Below, piece after piece: positions 19,571-28,945 of a stretch of 64,000 bases of DNA. The notes under the pieces are model-generated. The model saw nothing but the letters and a program-made list of their open reading frames with translations. It was not told the DNA's origin and ran no database searches. Where the stretch lies: contig NZ_CP079925.1 of assembly GCF_019355935.1 (NCBI RefSeq), positions 186,001 to 250,000 on the forward strand, read 5' to 3'. The DNA is from Comamonas sp. Y33R10-2 (GTDB lineage Bacteria > Pseudomonadota > Gammaproteobacteria > Burkholderiales > Burkholderiaceae_C). Every line of letters begins with the position of its first letter. Position 1 is the stretch's first letter. The translations under genes and the position numbers were made by a program.

Positions 19571-20475
19571 TATTGTTTTAGAAATGCGGTGAGTGCACGC
19601 AGCACGGCTTCGGGTTGCTCATGCACAACCCAGTGGCCTGTGCCTTTGAGGTGCTCCACCTTTAATTGGGCAATCCATTGCTCAAGCCCCATGAGCAAGG
19701 TTGGCTGCAGCGCGATATCACTATCGCCCCAGAGAATATGTACAGGCACGCGGATGTGCAGCATTTCATCGGGCAGGTTTAAGCCGCGAACGTCATGCAA
19801 GTCGTCAGCGCTGCTGTTGGGGTGCGGCGGCACCAAGGGGCTGGCTGCGTAGTACATGCAGGCGCCATGCATGCCCAAGTTCCAGTGATCGCGGTATTGC
19901 TGCTGGCGTGCCGGCGTTAGCCATGCGGGCAGGTTGCCGTCCGGGTTCTGAAAAAAGGCCAGTAGGCGCTGCCAGTGATTTTCTGCCAGTAGAGCAGGGG
20001 CATCTGGCCTGCGTAGAAAGTGCATGTACTGGCTGGCCGCTTGCTGCGCAGGATTTTTCTGTAGTTCGCGTAAAAAGCTGCCGGGATGCGGGGCATTGAG
20101 GATGAGAAGCCGCTGCAGCTGCTTAGGGAAGCGGTTGGCAAAGCCCCAGGCTAGGGCGCCACCCCAATCATGGGCAATGACGCAGGCCGCTTGCTTTTCT
20201 GGGCTTTCAAGTGCGATTAAGGCGGCCAGATCATCCACCAGATACTTGGCGCGGTAGTCGCTAATGGCATTGGGCTGGCTGGAGCGACCATAGCCGCGCA
20301 GATTGGGCGCGACGCACCGGTAGTGGGCGCCAAAATGCTCCAACAGCTCATCCCAAATAAAAGCCCCTTCTGGAAAGCCGTGTAAAAACAGCAGAAGGGG
20401 CTTGCCTGGCTGGCCGCTGGTGCGGCACTCCAGCGTGATGCCTGTTGCCAGTGTGTGCATGCAAGTCGTGACCAT
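19570..20475 (-). CDS. alpha/beta hydrolase, epoxide hydrolase type
   Basis: The 301-residue cytosolic hydrolase has the oxyanion motif HGFP (residues 32-35) and nucleophile Asp103 in AHDWGG. The acid is in WGDSDIAL and the catalytic His in GTGHWVVHE near the C terminus. An Asp nucleophile in the HDWGG context is typical of epoxide hydrolases and haloalkane dehalogenases. AGGAGAGCTTC precedes the ATG. The substrate is unknown, and neighbours give no clue. Confidence 0.87.
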   Translation of the reverse strand: MVTTCMHTLATGITLECRTSGQPGKPLLLFLHGFPEGAFIWDELLEHFGAHYRCVAPNLRGYGRSSQPNAISDYRAKYLVDDLAALIALESPEKQAACVIAHDWGGALAWGFANRFPKQLQRLLILNAPHPGSFLRELQKNPAQQAASQYMHFLRRPDAPALLAENHWQRLLAFFQNPDGNLPAWLTPARQQQYRDHWNLGMHGACMYYAASPLVPPHPNSSADDLHDVRGLNLPDEMLHIRVPVHILWGDSDIALQPTLLMGLEQWIAQLKVEHLKGTGHWVVHEQPEAVLRALTAFLKQ

Positions 20476-20519
20476 GAAGCTCTCCTGTATGTAGCTTCAG
20501 GCGCTTGCAGGGTCAGCGC

Positions 20520-21263
20520 CTAGCCTTGGTTTTTACCAGAGGGGGCGCCAGAGTCAGTCGCTTGCGTGACGGCAGGGGCAGTAGCAGGCAGACCCTCGGG
20601 GTGGCACCACTCCCAAAGCAGCTTGGCCACATCGTCCACGCCCTGCTTTTTAAGGGCAGAGAACAGGCGCACCTCACCACCACCAGCGTTAAGTTTGGTG
20701 ATGGAGAGAATCTTGGCCTGCTCGGAGCGGGTCAGCTTGTCGGCCTTGGTCAGCACGATCAAAAACTTCAGGCCGGCTTCCACGCGGGGGCGGATACCTT
20801 CGAGCAAGGCTTCGTCCAGCTCGGTCAGGCCCAAGCGCGGGTCGCACAGCAGCACGATGGCTGTCAGGCTTTCGCGGCTGACCAAATAGTTCAGCATCAC
20901 GCGCTGCCAGCGTTGCTTGTCGTCGCGAGACACAGCGGCGTAGCCGTAGCCGGGCAAGTCGGCCAAGATCGCATCCGTCACGCCTTGTCTGCCCAGGGAG
21001 AACAAGTTGATGTGCTGGGTGCGGCCGGGCTTCTTGGAGGCGAAGGCCAGTTGCTTTTGCTGAGTCAGCGTGTTGATCGCGGTGGACTTGCCAGCGTTGG
21101 AGCGGCCCACAAAGGCAATCTCAGGTACGTCGACCGGAGGCAACTGGTTGAGCTGGGCGGCGGTGGTAAAGAAGCGCGCAGTGTGCATCCAGCCCATCGC
21201 AAGCTTGCTGTCGATCAAAGAATGTGTATTTCCGGCATTGGTATCCGGGGAAGCATGGGTCAT
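20520..21263 (-). CDS. engB: ribosome biogenesis GTP-binding protein EngB (YihA/YsxC)
   Basis: This GTPase is needed for late assembly of the 50S subunit. It shows G1 FVGRSNAGKS, the switch region KKPGRTQHINLF, G3 DLPGYGYA, G4 TKADKL and G5 SALKKQG. The C-terminal tail of about 25 residues, rich in Ala, Thr and Pro, is beyond the family core. The start is uncertain: ATG codons at 21290, 21263 and further in are all in frame without a clear ribosome site. I chose MTHASPDTN. It is divergent from the cytochrome c4 gene. Confidence 0.93.
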   Translation of the reverse strand: MTHASPDTNAGNTHSLIDSKLAMGWMHTARFFTTAAQLNQLPPVDVPEIAFVGRSNAGKSTAINTLTQQKQLAFASKKPGRTQHINLFSLGRQGVTDAILADLPGYGYAAVSRDDKQRWQRVMLNYLVSRESLTAIVLLCDPRLGLTELDEALLEGIRPRVEAGLKFLIVLTKADKLTRSEQAKILSITKLNAGGGEVRLFSALKKQGVDDVAKLLWEWCHPEGLPATAPAVTQATDSGAPSGKNQG

Positions 21264-21340
21264 GACGGTAACTAATTCGGGGAGGCCCATTGTAGAATTT
21301 GGACGATTCGCACACTCAACAATAGAACCAGCCCCTCGAT

Positions 21341-21964
21341 ATGAAGTTGCTTGCCTCTTTGCTGACTGCTGTCATTTTCGCAGCACCTGCCTTTCCTGCA
21401 TTTTCCGCGGGAGAAACACCTGTTAAAGCAGATGCTGCCAAAGGGCAAGCCAGTTATGGGGCGGTCTGCGCCTCTTGCCATGCTGCTGATGGCAATTCAA
21501 CCATTCCTCTGCAGCCAAAGCTAGCAGGGCAACACCCAGAGTATCTGGTCAAACAATTACGCGAGTTTAAAGACGGTAAGCGTAATGATCCAGTTATGAA
21601 GGGCTTTGCCATGTCGCTTAGCGACGTTGATATGAAAAATATCTCCGCGTGGCTGCACACGCAGACGCCTAAAAATGGATTCTCTAAAGATAAAGATACG
21701 CTTGCCATGGGGGAGCGTATTTTCCGCGGCGGCATTCAAGAGCGTCAAATTGCTGCCTGCGCAGGCTGCCACAGTCCTAACGGTGCAGGCATTCCTGCTC
21801 AGTACCCGCGCCTGTCGGGTCAGCATGCGGATTACACCGTGAAGTCGCTGACCGATTTCCGTGATGGAAAGCGCACTAATAGCATTCAGATGACGCAGGT
21901 CGCAGCCAAGCTCAATGACCGTGAGATTAAGGCCGTGGCAGACTACATTGCTGGCTTGCGCTAA
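21341..21964 (+). CDS. cytochrome c4, di-heme
   Basis: This 207-residue periplasmic electron carrier has a signal peptide (MKLLASLLTAVIFAAPAFPA). Two CXXCH haem sites, CASCHAADG and CAGCHSPNG, lie in two homologous halves each carrying the LAGQHPEY / LSGQHADY and FKDGKRND / FRDGKRTN repeats typical of c4. It would pass electrons to terminal oxidases. It lies directly upstream of the ResB/CcsA genes that attach haem to c-type cytochromes, a common arrangement in betaproteobacteria. Confidence 0.96.
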   Translation: MKLLASLLTAVIFAAPAFPAFSAGETPVKADAAKGQASYGAVCASCHAADGNSTIPLQPKLAGQHPEYLVKQLREFKDGKRNDPVMKGFAMSLSDVDMKNISAWLHTQTPKNGFSKDKDTLAMGERIFRGGIQERQIAACAGCHSPNGAGIPAQYPRLSGQHADYTVKSLTDFRDGKRTNSIQMTQVAAKLNDREIKAVADYIAGLR

Positions 21965-22016
21965 AAACTCTTTCATCTGGTGCTTGGAACTTTCAGGCTC
22001 TTTGCACCCCCCCAAG

Positions 22017-22063
22017 TCAGGCAGGGCCGTCGGCTAGTTCAGCGGATGGCCCTGCCTGATTTG
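22017..22063 (+). terminator. hairpin, probable terminator after cytochrome c4
   Basis: TCAGGCAGGGCC (22017-22028) and GGCCCTGCCTGA (22048-22059) form a perfect 12-base-pair stem with a 19-base loop. Only three T residues follow, so it may attenuate rather than fully stop transcription into resB. Confidence 0.5.
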
Positions 22064-22085
22064 CGTTCGGCTACTTCAATCGTTC

Positions 22086-24284
22086 ATGTCTGACCTTCCA
22101 CTTCCCGATCGTGACCCCCCTCGCCAGCAGGCTGTACGTGCAGCCACGGAGTTGCTGGGCTCCATGCGTTTTGCGATTTCACTGCTGTCGGTAATTTGCA
22201 TCGCATCGGTCATTGGTACGGTGCTCAAGCAGCATGAGCCACTGGTGAATTACATCAACCAGTTCGGCCCTTTCTGGGCGCAACTGTTTTTGGCGCTCAA
22301 GCTCAACGCGGTTTACAGCGCCTGGTGGTTTTTGTTGATTTTGGCGTTTTTGGTCATCAGTACCTCGCTGTGTGTGAGTCGCCATGCGCCCAAGTATTTG
22401 TCAGACATCCGCAACTACAAAGAAAACATCCGCGAGCAAAGCCTGAAAGCCTTTGGTCACCGTGCCGAGGCTGATGTACCCGGCAGCACCGAAGATGCGG
22501 CCAAGCGCATTGGCCAGCAATTGGTGACGGGTGGCTGGAAGGTAAAGCTGCAGCAGCGTGATACGGCTGCAGGCCCCGGCACAGGTTGGATGCTGGCAGC
22601 CAAAGCTGGCTCTGCCAACAAGCTGGGCTATATCGCTGCGCACTCTGCCATTGTGCTGATCTGTATAGGTGGCCTGTTTGATGGCGATTTGGTTGTGCGC
22701 GCCCAGATGCTATTGGGCGGCAAGACCCCTTACACAGGTGGCGGCATGATTTCGGATGTGGCTGCTGAGCACCGGCTGTCCGTCAAGAACCCGACCTTTC
22801 GCGGCAACCTGATGGTGTCTGAAGGTACGCAGTCGGGTACGGCTATCTTGAATCAATCGGACGGCATCTTGCTGCAAGAGCTGCCATTTTTCGTAGAACT
22901 CAAAAAATTCATCGTGGAGTACTACTCCACTGGTATGCCTAAACTGTTTGCCAGCGAGATCGTGATTCACGACCGCGCAACAGGCGAAAAGCTGGAAAAG
23001 CGCGTGGAAGTGAACCACCCGGCCAGCTACAAAGGCATAGAAATTTATCAAAGCAGCTTTGATGACGGCGGCTCTACCGTCAAGCTGCATGCAGTGCCAA
23101 TGGATGGCATCTCGCAGCCTTTTGATGTGGAGGGCGTGATTGGTAACTCGACTAACTTCGAGCGCAAGCTCGCTGAAGGCTCGCAAGACAAAGTCACGCT
23201 GGAGTACACGGCGCTGCGCACCATCAACGTTGAAAATTTTGGCTCGCAAAACAATAGCGGCAAGAGCGGTGGAGGCACCGATGTGCGCAAGGTGGACTTG
23301 AAGCAGGCCATTGATTCGCGTTTGGGTGCAGCCCACAAAACGACTGACAAAAAAGACCTGCGCAATATTGGCCCTAGCGTGGGCTACAAGCTGCGCGATG
23401 CCTCGGGTCAGGCGCGTGAGTTTCAAAATTACATGCTGCCCGTTGATACGGGCGACGGTCAGCCCGTCTTTTTGCTGGGCGTGCGCGAGAACCCCACTGA
23501 AGAGCTGCGCTACCTGCGCGTGCCCGCCGATCCCGAAGGCGCGATGGACACCTTTCTCAATCTGCGCCAAGCTATGCAAAACAAGGAGCTGGCTGAAAAA
23601 GCTGCCCGCGCCTATGTAAAAAAGGCGGTGGATGCCTCTCGTCCTGAATTGGCTGAGCCGTTGGCCCAGTCTGCTTTGAAGGCATTGGAGTTGTTTGCCG
23701 GCCAAGACAGCAAGCTCACAGCTCCTGACGGCAAGCCTATGGGTGGCCTGCAAGCCATCTCCAGCTTCATGGAAAGCAACGTACCCGAGGCTGAGCGAGA
23801 GCGCGCCGGTGAGGTGCTGGTGCGCATTTTGAACGGTGTGCTGTTTGAGTTGGCCCAGCAAGTGCGCCAGCAAGCAGGCCTTCAGCCCTTGGCCAACGAT
23901 GAGAAGACGCAGGCCTTTATGACCCAGTCTGTCTTCTCACTCAGCGATGCACAGTTTTACCCTGCGCCTGTGGTCTTCATGATGAAAGATTTTACGCAGG
24001 TACAGGCCAGCGTATTTCAGGTGGCGCGTGCGCCGGGCAAAAACATTGTTTACCTCGGCTGCTTGTTCCTCATCATTGGAATTTTTGCCATGCTGTATGT
24101 GCGTGACCGCCGTATCTGGATCTGGCTGACACCATCCAGCTCATCCACGGGCGCAAGTCATGCCAATATGGCCCTCTCCACCAATCGCAAGACCATGGAT
24201 GGCGACCGCGAATTCACCATGCTGGCTGACAAGCTCATCGGGGCCACGCCCGTACAAAAAAAGACACCCGGAGGTTCTGAATGA
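22086..24284 (+). CDS. resB: cytochrome c biogenesis protein ResB (Ccs1)
   Basis: ResB is a system II cytochrome c maturation subunit, partner of CcsA in moving haem across the membrane and ligating it. Of its 732 residues, the N-terminal part has several membrane spans (ELLGSMRFAISLLSVICIAS, WWFLLILAFLVISTSLCV, LGYIAAHSAIVLICIGGLF). A large periplasmic domain follows, with a last span near residue 655. The motif VEVNHPASYKGIEIYQSSF is typical. Its stop overlaps the start of ccsA by four bases (ATGA), indicating coupled translation. Confidence 0.95.
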   Translation: MSDLPLPDRDPPRQQAVRAATELLGSMRFAISLLSVICIASVIGTVLKQHEPLVNYINQFGPFWAQLFLALKLNAVYSAWWFLLILAFLVISTSLCVSRHAPKYLSDIRNYKENIREQSLKAFGHRAEADVPGSTEDAAKRIGQQLVTGGWKVKLQQRDTAAGPGTGWMLAAKAGSANKLGYIAAHSAIVLICIGGLFDGDLVVRAQMLLGGKTPYTGGGMISDVAAEHRLSVKNPTFRGNLMVSEGTQSGTAILNQSDGILLQELPFFVELKKFIVEYYSTGMPKLFASEIVIHDRATGEKLEKRVEVNHPASYKGIEIYQSSFDDGGSTVKLHAVPMDGISQPFDVEGVIGNSTNFERKLAEGSQDKVTLEYTALRTINVENFGSQNNSGKSGGGTDVRKVDLKQAIDSRLGAAHKTTDKKDLRNIGPSVGYKLRDASGQAREFQNYMLPVDTGDGQPVFLLGVRENPTEELRYLRVPADPEGAMDTFLNLRQAMQNKELAEKAARAYVKKAVDASRPELAEPLAQSALKALELFAGQDSKLTAPDGKPMGGLQAISSFMESNVPEAERERAGEVLVRILNGVLFELAQQVRQQAGLQPLANDEKTQAFMTQSVFSLSDAQFYPAPVVFMMKDFTQVQASVFQVARAPGKNIVYLGCLFLIIGIFAMLYVRDRRIWIWLTPSSSSTGASHANMALSTNRKTMDGDREFTMLADKLIGATPVQKKTPGGSE

Positions 24285-25615
24285 ACACCGCAACCGCGAC
24301 ATTGACACTGAACGAAGGCTACTTTGCCCGCCGCAACTGGTTTGACTGGTTGTTTGCGGTCATCGTTACCGTGGGGCTGGGCTGGGCACTGCAGCGCTAC
24401 GCTGACCATATGGATGTGTATGAGAAGGGCATCTTGCTGGGCACGATTCCCTCCATGATTTGGCTGGGCTGGTTCTGGCGGCCACTGGCGGGGCTGATGC
24501 TTACGGTAGCGGGCTTTGCGCTTTTGGCGGTGGGTCTGTATCAAGGTGCGGATGGCGGTGATCTGGCGCGCTCAGAAACCGTTTTTGGTCTTAAATACTT
24601 CCTTTCTAGCCAATCGGCCATCCTGTGGATGAGCATGGTGTTCTTTATCAGCACCATCTTTTACTGGGTGGGTGTGTTCGCCAAAAGCGAGCAGTCCGTT
24701 ATGTCGCTGCTGGGATCGCGCTTGGCGTGGCTGGCGGTGGTTTTGGCGCTGGTCGGCACCATGGTGCGCTGGTACGAGAGTTATTTGCTGGGCCCAGATA
24801 TTGGCCATATCCCGGTCAGCAACTTGTACGAAGTGTTCGTCATGTTTTGCTGGATGACGGCGCTGTTTTATCTGTATTACGAGCAGCATTACGACACCCG
24901 CGCTTTGGGTGGTTTTGTGATGCTAATTGTGAGCGCGGCGGTGGGCTTTTTGCTGTGGTACACGCTGGTGCGCCAAGCGCATGAAATTCAGCCGCTGGTG
25001 CCCGCTCTTAAAAGCTGGTGGATGAAGTTGCATGTGCCAGCGAACTTCATTGGCTACGGCACGTTTGCGCTGTCGGCCATGGTGGCGTTTGCCTACCTCA
25101 TCAAGCAGCAAGCGACGGAGACCAAGTGGTACAAGCTGGCCCCCTTGTGGTTGCTGGGCGTGGTGCTGTGCTTTGAGCCCATCGTCTTTCGCAAGGGTGC
25201 GACTGAAAACGGCGGCAGCTACTGGATGGTGTACTTCGGCATCTCCGCATTGATTGTTGCGGGCATTTTGCTGGCCCGCAAACGTATCGCCGCACGCCTG
25301 CCCTCGTTCGAAATTTTGGACGATTTGATGTACAAGGCCATTGCTGTTGGCTTTGCCTTCTTCACCATCGCCACCGTGCTGGGCGCCTTGTGGGCGGCTG
25401 AAGCATGGGGCGGCTACTGGAGTTGGGACCCCAAGGAAACCTGGGCGCTGATTGTCTGGCTTAACTACGCCGCTTGGATGCACATGCGCCTGATGAAGGG
25501 TCTGCGCGGCACCATTTCTTCTTGGTGGGCGCTGGTAGGCTTGGCAATTACCACTTTCGCCTTCTTGGGGGTGAACATGTTCTTGTCCGGTCTGCACAGC
25601 TACGGTGAGTTGTAA
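24281..25615 (+). CDS. ccsA: cytochrome c biogenesis protein CcsA (haem handling)
   Basis: The 444-residue polytopic membrane protein is the haem-handling half of system II. The WWD signature is WGGYWSWDPKETWALIVWL near residue 380, followed by the conserved HMRLMKG segment. The N-terminal ~100 residues add extra hydrophobic spans before the CcsA core, as usual for proteobacterial versions. It is coupled to resB. This is the classical betaproteobacterial ResBC arrangement instead of the multi-gene Ccm system I. Confidence 0.95.
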   Translation: MNTATATLTLNEGYFARRNWFDWLFAVIVTVGLGWALQRYADHMDVYEKGILLGTIPSMIWLGWFWRPLAGLMLTVAGFALLAVGLYQGADGGDLARSETVFGLKYFLSSQSAILWMSMVFFISTIFYWVGVFAKSEQSVMSLLGSRLAWLAVVLALVGTMVRWYESYLLGPDIGHIPVSNLYEVFVMFCWMTALFYLYYEQHYDTRALGGFVMLIVSAAVGFLLWYTLVRQAHEIQPLVPALKSWWMKLHVPANFIGYGTFALSAMVAFAYLIKQQATETKWYKLAPLWLLGVVLCFEPIVFRKGATENGGSYWMVYFGISALIVAGILLARKRIAARLPSFEILDDLMYKAIAVGFAFFTIATVLGALWAAEAWGGYWSWDPKETWALIVWLNYAAWMHMRLMKGLRGTISSWWALVGLAITTFAFLGVNMFLSGLHSYGEL

Positions 25616-25642
25616 GCTCCATACTTAAGTGCTATCTAAAAT

Positions 25643-25729
25643 AGGAGCTACCTGTCCAAGTAATTTATTGATTTCAAAGCCTTTAGGTCTGTGAATCAAT
25701 AGACAGCGTGGACTGGTAGCTCCTTTTTT
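25643..25729 (+). terminator. long imperfect hairpin with T-run after ccsA
   Basis: Arms of 31 bases (25643-25673 and 25694-25724), beginning AGGAGCTACC and ending GGTAGCTCCT, match at about 25 positions and are followed by a run of six T. It probably ends the resB-ccsA transcript. The arms carry GTCCA and ATTGATT pieces similar to the dispersed palindrome family. Confidence 0.6.
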
Positions 25730-25813
25730 GATGAAAATTGTGGCGAGGAACTTTGCTGACTGGCGCTGCTCTCAACTCCTAGATACTCTGTCGTGAGCAC
25801 CTAGGAGCAATTC

Positions 25814-26809
25814 ATGCTGATACGCACCAATGACCAAGGTTTTGATCATTCACTGAGCAGCGAAATCACTTCGCAGGCGCAATACCTGCAGCGGCGAAGC
25901 TTTATGCAGACCTTGGCAGCAGGAGCTGCAGGCGCAGGATTGGCTAGCTGGGCTGGTCGCGATGCACTGGCAGCGGCGGCTGATCGGACGCATCTTGCGG
26001 CATTAAAAGGCTTGCCCAGCAAAGTGCCGGGCGCGATGACGGTGGAGGCGCTTACCAGCTACCAAGACTCGACGAGCTACAACAACTACTACGAGTTTGG
26101 GCTGGATAAAGGCGAGCCAGCCCGCAACGCTGGTACGCTCAAGACCCGGCCGTGGACAGTGCGCATCGAAGGTCTGGTGCAAAAGCCGCAGACGCTGGAT
26201 ATCGACAGCCTGCTCAAACTCAGCGCGCAAGAAGAGCGCATTTACCGCCTGCGCTGCGTAGAAGGCTGGTCCATGGTCATTCCGTGGGTTGGCTACTCGC
26301 TGTCTGAGTTGCTTAAAAAAGTGCAGCCGCTTTCTAGCGCCAAGTATGTGGAGTTTGTCACCCTGGCTGATAAGGCTCAGATGCCCGGCCTCAAAAGCGG
26401 CGTGCTGGACTGGCCCTACACCGAAGGCTTGCGACTGGATGAAGCCATGCACCCGCTGACGCTGCTGGCGTTTGGCATGTATGGCGAAGTGATGCCCAAC
26501 CAAAATGGAGCGCCGGTGCGACTGGTCGTGCCGTGGAAATATGGCTTCAAAAGCGCTAAGTCCATAGTCGCGATTCGCCTGACGGATAAAGAGCCCGGCA
26601 CGGCTTGGAACAAGGCAGCGCGCAATGAATACGGTTTTTATTCCAACGTAAACCCCGAAGTCGATCACCCCCGCTGGAGCCAAGCTACCGAGCGCCGCAT
26701 TGGTGAAGGCGGACTATTCGCTAAAAAGCGCAAAACACTGATGTTCAACGGTTACGGAGATCAAGTCGCATCGCTGTATGCGGGTATGGACTTGAAGAAG
26801 TTCTACTGA
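25814..26809 (+). CDS. msrP: MsrP, periplasmic methionine sulfoxide reductase catalytic subunit
   Basis: This 331-residue molybdopterin enzyme (formerly YedY) repairs oxidised methionine in periplasmic proteins. A Tat signal is present ([20 protein letters not shown]), as needed for export with bound cofactor. The Mo-ligating Cys lies in [24 protein letters not shown]-like C-terminal sequence ([18 protein letters not shown]) is typical. CTAGGAGC precedes the ATG. Its stop TGA shares its A with the ATG of msrQ. Confidence 0.97.
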   Translation: MLIRTNDQGFDHSLSSEITSQAQYLQRRSFMQTLAAGAAGAGLASWAGRDALAAAADRTHLAALKGLPSKVPGAMTVEALTSYQDSTSYNNYYEFGLDKGEPARNAGTLKTRPWTVRIEGLVQKPQTLDIDSLLKLSAQEERIYRLRCVEGWSMVIPWVGYSLSELLKKVQPLSSAKYVEFVTLADKAQMPGLKSGVLDWPYTEGLRLDEAMHPLTLLAFGMYGEVMPNQNGAPVRLVVPWKYGFKSAKSIVAIRLTDKEPGTAWNKAARNEYGFYSNVNPEVDHPRWSQATERRIGEGGLFAKKRKTLMFNGYGDQVASLYAGMDLKKFY

Positions 26810-27405
26810 TGCAGGCTTGGCTGCTAAAACCTTGGGCCAAACCACTGGTCTTTACGCTGTGCTTGCTGCCCTTTGCATGGCTTTTCTACGCGGCCTTTAC
26901 CGATGGGCTGGGCGCCAACCCTGCGGAGGCTTTGCTGCGCAGCACGGGCGACTGGACGCTGCGCTTTCTTTGCATCGTGTTGGCCGTGACGCCGCTGCGC
27001 CAGATCACAGGCTGGAATCCACTGGTGCGTTACCGGCGCATGCTCGGCCTGTACGTTTTCTTTTACGCCTGCCTGCACCTGCTTTGCTACGCTTGGTTTG
27101 ACATGGGGCTGCAATGGGGCGACATCGTGGCTGATATTCCCAAGCGCCCGTTTATCTTGGTCGGCTTCACCACTTGGTTGGTGTTGCTGGCGCTAGCTGC
27201 GACTTCGCCCAAGTTCATGCTCAAGGCATTAGGCGGCAAGCGCTGGCAGTGGCTGCACCGTACGATTTATGCCGCAGCTGGCTTGGCGCTGCTGCATTTC
27301 TTTTGGATGCGTGCAGGCAAGAATAATTTCGCCGAAGTGGCTGTATATGCAATGATTCTTGGCCTGCTGCTTACCTGGCGTGCAGTGCGTGCTATCAAAA
27401 AATGA
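26809..27405 (+). CDS. msrQ: MsrQ, haem-binding membrane subunit of MsrPQ
   Basis: The 198-residue integral membrane b-type cytochrome (formerly YedZ) passes electrons from the quinone pool to MsrP. It belongs to the ferric reductase-like transmembrane family, with several hydrophobic spans and histidines in conserved settings (FYACLHLLCYAWFD, WQWLHRTIYAAAGLALLHFFW). It overlaps msrP by one base. Its stop lies three bases from the end of the convergent metallo-hydrolase gene with no terminator between them. Confidence 0.96.
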   Translation: MQAWLLKPWAKPLVFTLCLLPFAWLFYAAFTDGLGANPAEALLRSTGDWTLRFLCIVLAVTPLRQITGWNPLVRYRRMLGLYVFFYACLHLLCYAWFDMGLQWGDIVADIPKRPFILVGFTTWLVLLALAATSPKFMLKALGGKRWQWLHRTIYAAAGLALLHFFWMRAGKNNFAEVAVYAMILGLLLTWRAVRAIKK

Positions 27406-27408
27406 TTA

Positions 27409-28233
27409 TCAGGCGACAGCGTGCAGTGCTGGCCGTGTTTGTCGTGAGACAGGATCAATCTCTGAACTGGGCAACTGATAGGCGCGTTGATCGAAGAGAT
27501 CAATGCCGCATTGCAGGCCTTCGAGCCAGTTGAGCAAGTCGGTGATCGCCTTTTGTCCCTTAATGGGTGCGCCATGTTGGGGAACGATCATGCTGATGGG
27601 CAGCTGTCGCGCCATCTGTACCCACAGCCGCAAAATCTTGTTCGAGACCATGTAGCGGCGGTGAAAGCCTTCCATGCGTGCGATATGGGGTACGAGATCG
27701 GTTATTGGCGTTTGCGCTTCAGCACCGGTGGTGAGCGATACACCCAAGTCGCCCGTAAACAGAATTTTGCTGATGGGGTCGTAGAAGTGAAAGTTGCCTT
27801 CTGCATGCAAAAAGTGAGCAGGCAGTAAAACCAGCTCGCTTTTGCCCAGCGGCAGACGGCCACCGCCGTCCGGCACGCCGATGACGCGGTTTTCCGTCTT
27901 GCCCACTTTGGTGAAGTGGGGTGCAAAACGTTCCCATATACGCGAGATAACCAGTTGTGCGCGAGTGCTGGTCATCCAGCGATCGAGCGAGGCGATGATG
28001 TCTGGGTCTGCATGTGATGCAATCACATAAGCCAGCTTTTGCGGCGGAAAGTAACGGGACATGCCCATAAACAATTCGTTGAACGCGAGATTGCCACCGG
28101 GGTCGATGATGGCGCCGGTGCCGTTATCTACGATTAGGAACTGATTGGCCTGAATAGCCTGACCGTCCTCTTCGATGAGGTCGCAGAACATCAGGCAGGC
28201 ATGGGTTTTGTCGCGGTAAAGCTCTATGGGCAT
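27409..28233 (-). CDS. ODP-type metallo-beta-lactamase fold protein
   Basis: This 274-residue protein resembles the oxygen-binding di-iron (ODP) domain of flavodiiron proteins without the flavodoxin half. The metal region reads SHADPDII (His74, Asp76, Asp78), with further ligand candidates at His143 (HFLHAEGNFHFY), Asp162 (LFTGDLG) and His220 (VPQHGAPI). Compared with HxExDH in flavodiiron enzymes, the Glu is Asp and the last His is Ile, so the metal site may be altered. A sensor or hydrolase role is possible. It occupies the place next to lptM where lysA is often found in relatives. Confidence 0.8.
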   Translation of the reverse strand: MPIELYRDKTHACLMFCDLIEEDGQAIQANQFLIVDNGTGAIIDPGGNLAFNELFMGMSRYFPPQKLAYVIASHADPDIIASLDRWMTSTRAQLVISRIWERFAPHFTKVGKTENRVIGVPDGGGRLPLGKSELVLLPAHFLHAEGNFHFYDPISKILFTGDLGVSLTTGAEAQTPITDLVPHIARMEGFHRRYMVSNKILRLWVQMARQLPISMIVPQHGAPIKGQKAITDLLNWLEGLQCGIDLFDQRAYQLPSSEIDPVSRQTRPALHAVA

Positions 28234-28306
28234 GGCAATTTGTCAAAGGACAAGATGCCTTACTCTAAGGTTGAACTCTGGAGCCGGTGTTGATGTTTAT
28301 CAAGCC

Positions 28307-28570
28307 TCAGGGCTTGTCATCGCTCTCTTCGGAGCTTTCGGAGTTTTCTGTACTGATTAAGGGGGCAGTTTCAATCAAGGGTGTTGCTGTGCCGGATGTT
28401 TTAGGCTTAGGAATGCCTAATGCTTCAGGCAAAGTGGCACGGCCTTGGGCGGCTGCGTCGGTTGGCAAAAAGAGGGGGCCTTGTTGTCCACAAGCAGAAA
28501 GTGAGGCGAGGGACGCCGCACAAGCTGCAAGGGCAATGCTCCTGACTAGAATTTGGGTGGCTTTCAACAT
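28307..28570 (-). CDS. lptM: LptM-like small outer-membrane lipoprotein
   Basis: The 87-residue lipoprotein has a signal peptide ending in lipobox LSAC and then GQQGPLFLP, the hallmark of LptM (YifL), which assists maturation of the LPS translocon LptD. The C-terminal half is low-complexity and acidic ([11 protein letters not shown]). The start MLKATQIL at 28570 gives a proper signal peptide; a longer reading does not. Its ATG lies only 12 bases from the ATG of divergent cyaY. Confidence 0.88.
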   Translation of the reverse strand: MLKATQILVRSIALAACAASLASLSACGQQGPLFLPTDAAAQGRATLPEALGIPKPKTSGTATPLIETAPLISTENSESSEESDDKP

Positions 28571-28582
28571 GGGCAAATTGTA

Positions 28583-28924
28583 ATGACTGACCTTGAATAT
28601 CTGGACCGCGCTGACCAACTACTGATGGCCGTGGAGCAATGCTGTGACCGCATCAACGATGAAACCGATGCTGACCTTGATGCGCAGCGCGTAGGCGGCT
28701 TGGTGACTCTGGTTTTTGAAAACCGCAGTCAGATTGTGATCAACCAGCAAAAGCCCCTGCATGAAATCTGGCTGGCAGCTAAAGCGGGCGGTTTTCACTA
28801 TCGCTTTGACGAAGAGAAAAAAGTGTGGATGGACACCAAGGGTGCCGGCGAGTTTTTTGCGAACTTGACGCAATATGCGAGCGAGCAATCGGCGATGGCC
28901 TTGGATTTCAAAGCGTTGACCTAA
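28583..28924 (+). CDS. cyaY: iron-sulfur cluster assembly protein CyaY (frataxin)
   Basis: This 113-residue bacterial frataxin is a small acidic iron-binding protein that regulates Fe-S cluster assembly on IscU. The acidic first helix ([20 protein letters not shown], then [10 protein letters not shown]) and the sheet motif [21 protein letters not shown] are typical. It is divergent from lptM, with almost no spacer, so its promoter must lie within the lptM coding region. It converges on the PBP1A gene across a terminator. Confidence 0.95.
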   Translation: MTDLEYLDRADQLLMAVEQCCDRINDETDADLDAQRVGGLVTLVFENRSQIVINQQKPLHEIWLAAKAGGFHYRFDEEKKVWMDTKGAGEFFANLTQYASEQSAMALDFKALT

Positions 28925-28945
28925 CAAGAATCAGCGGCTGAAATA

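Noticed and set aside
22710..23873. 387-codon minus-strand frame inside resB
   Set aside because: It lies entirely within the coding sequence of resB, with composition typical of antisense shadows.
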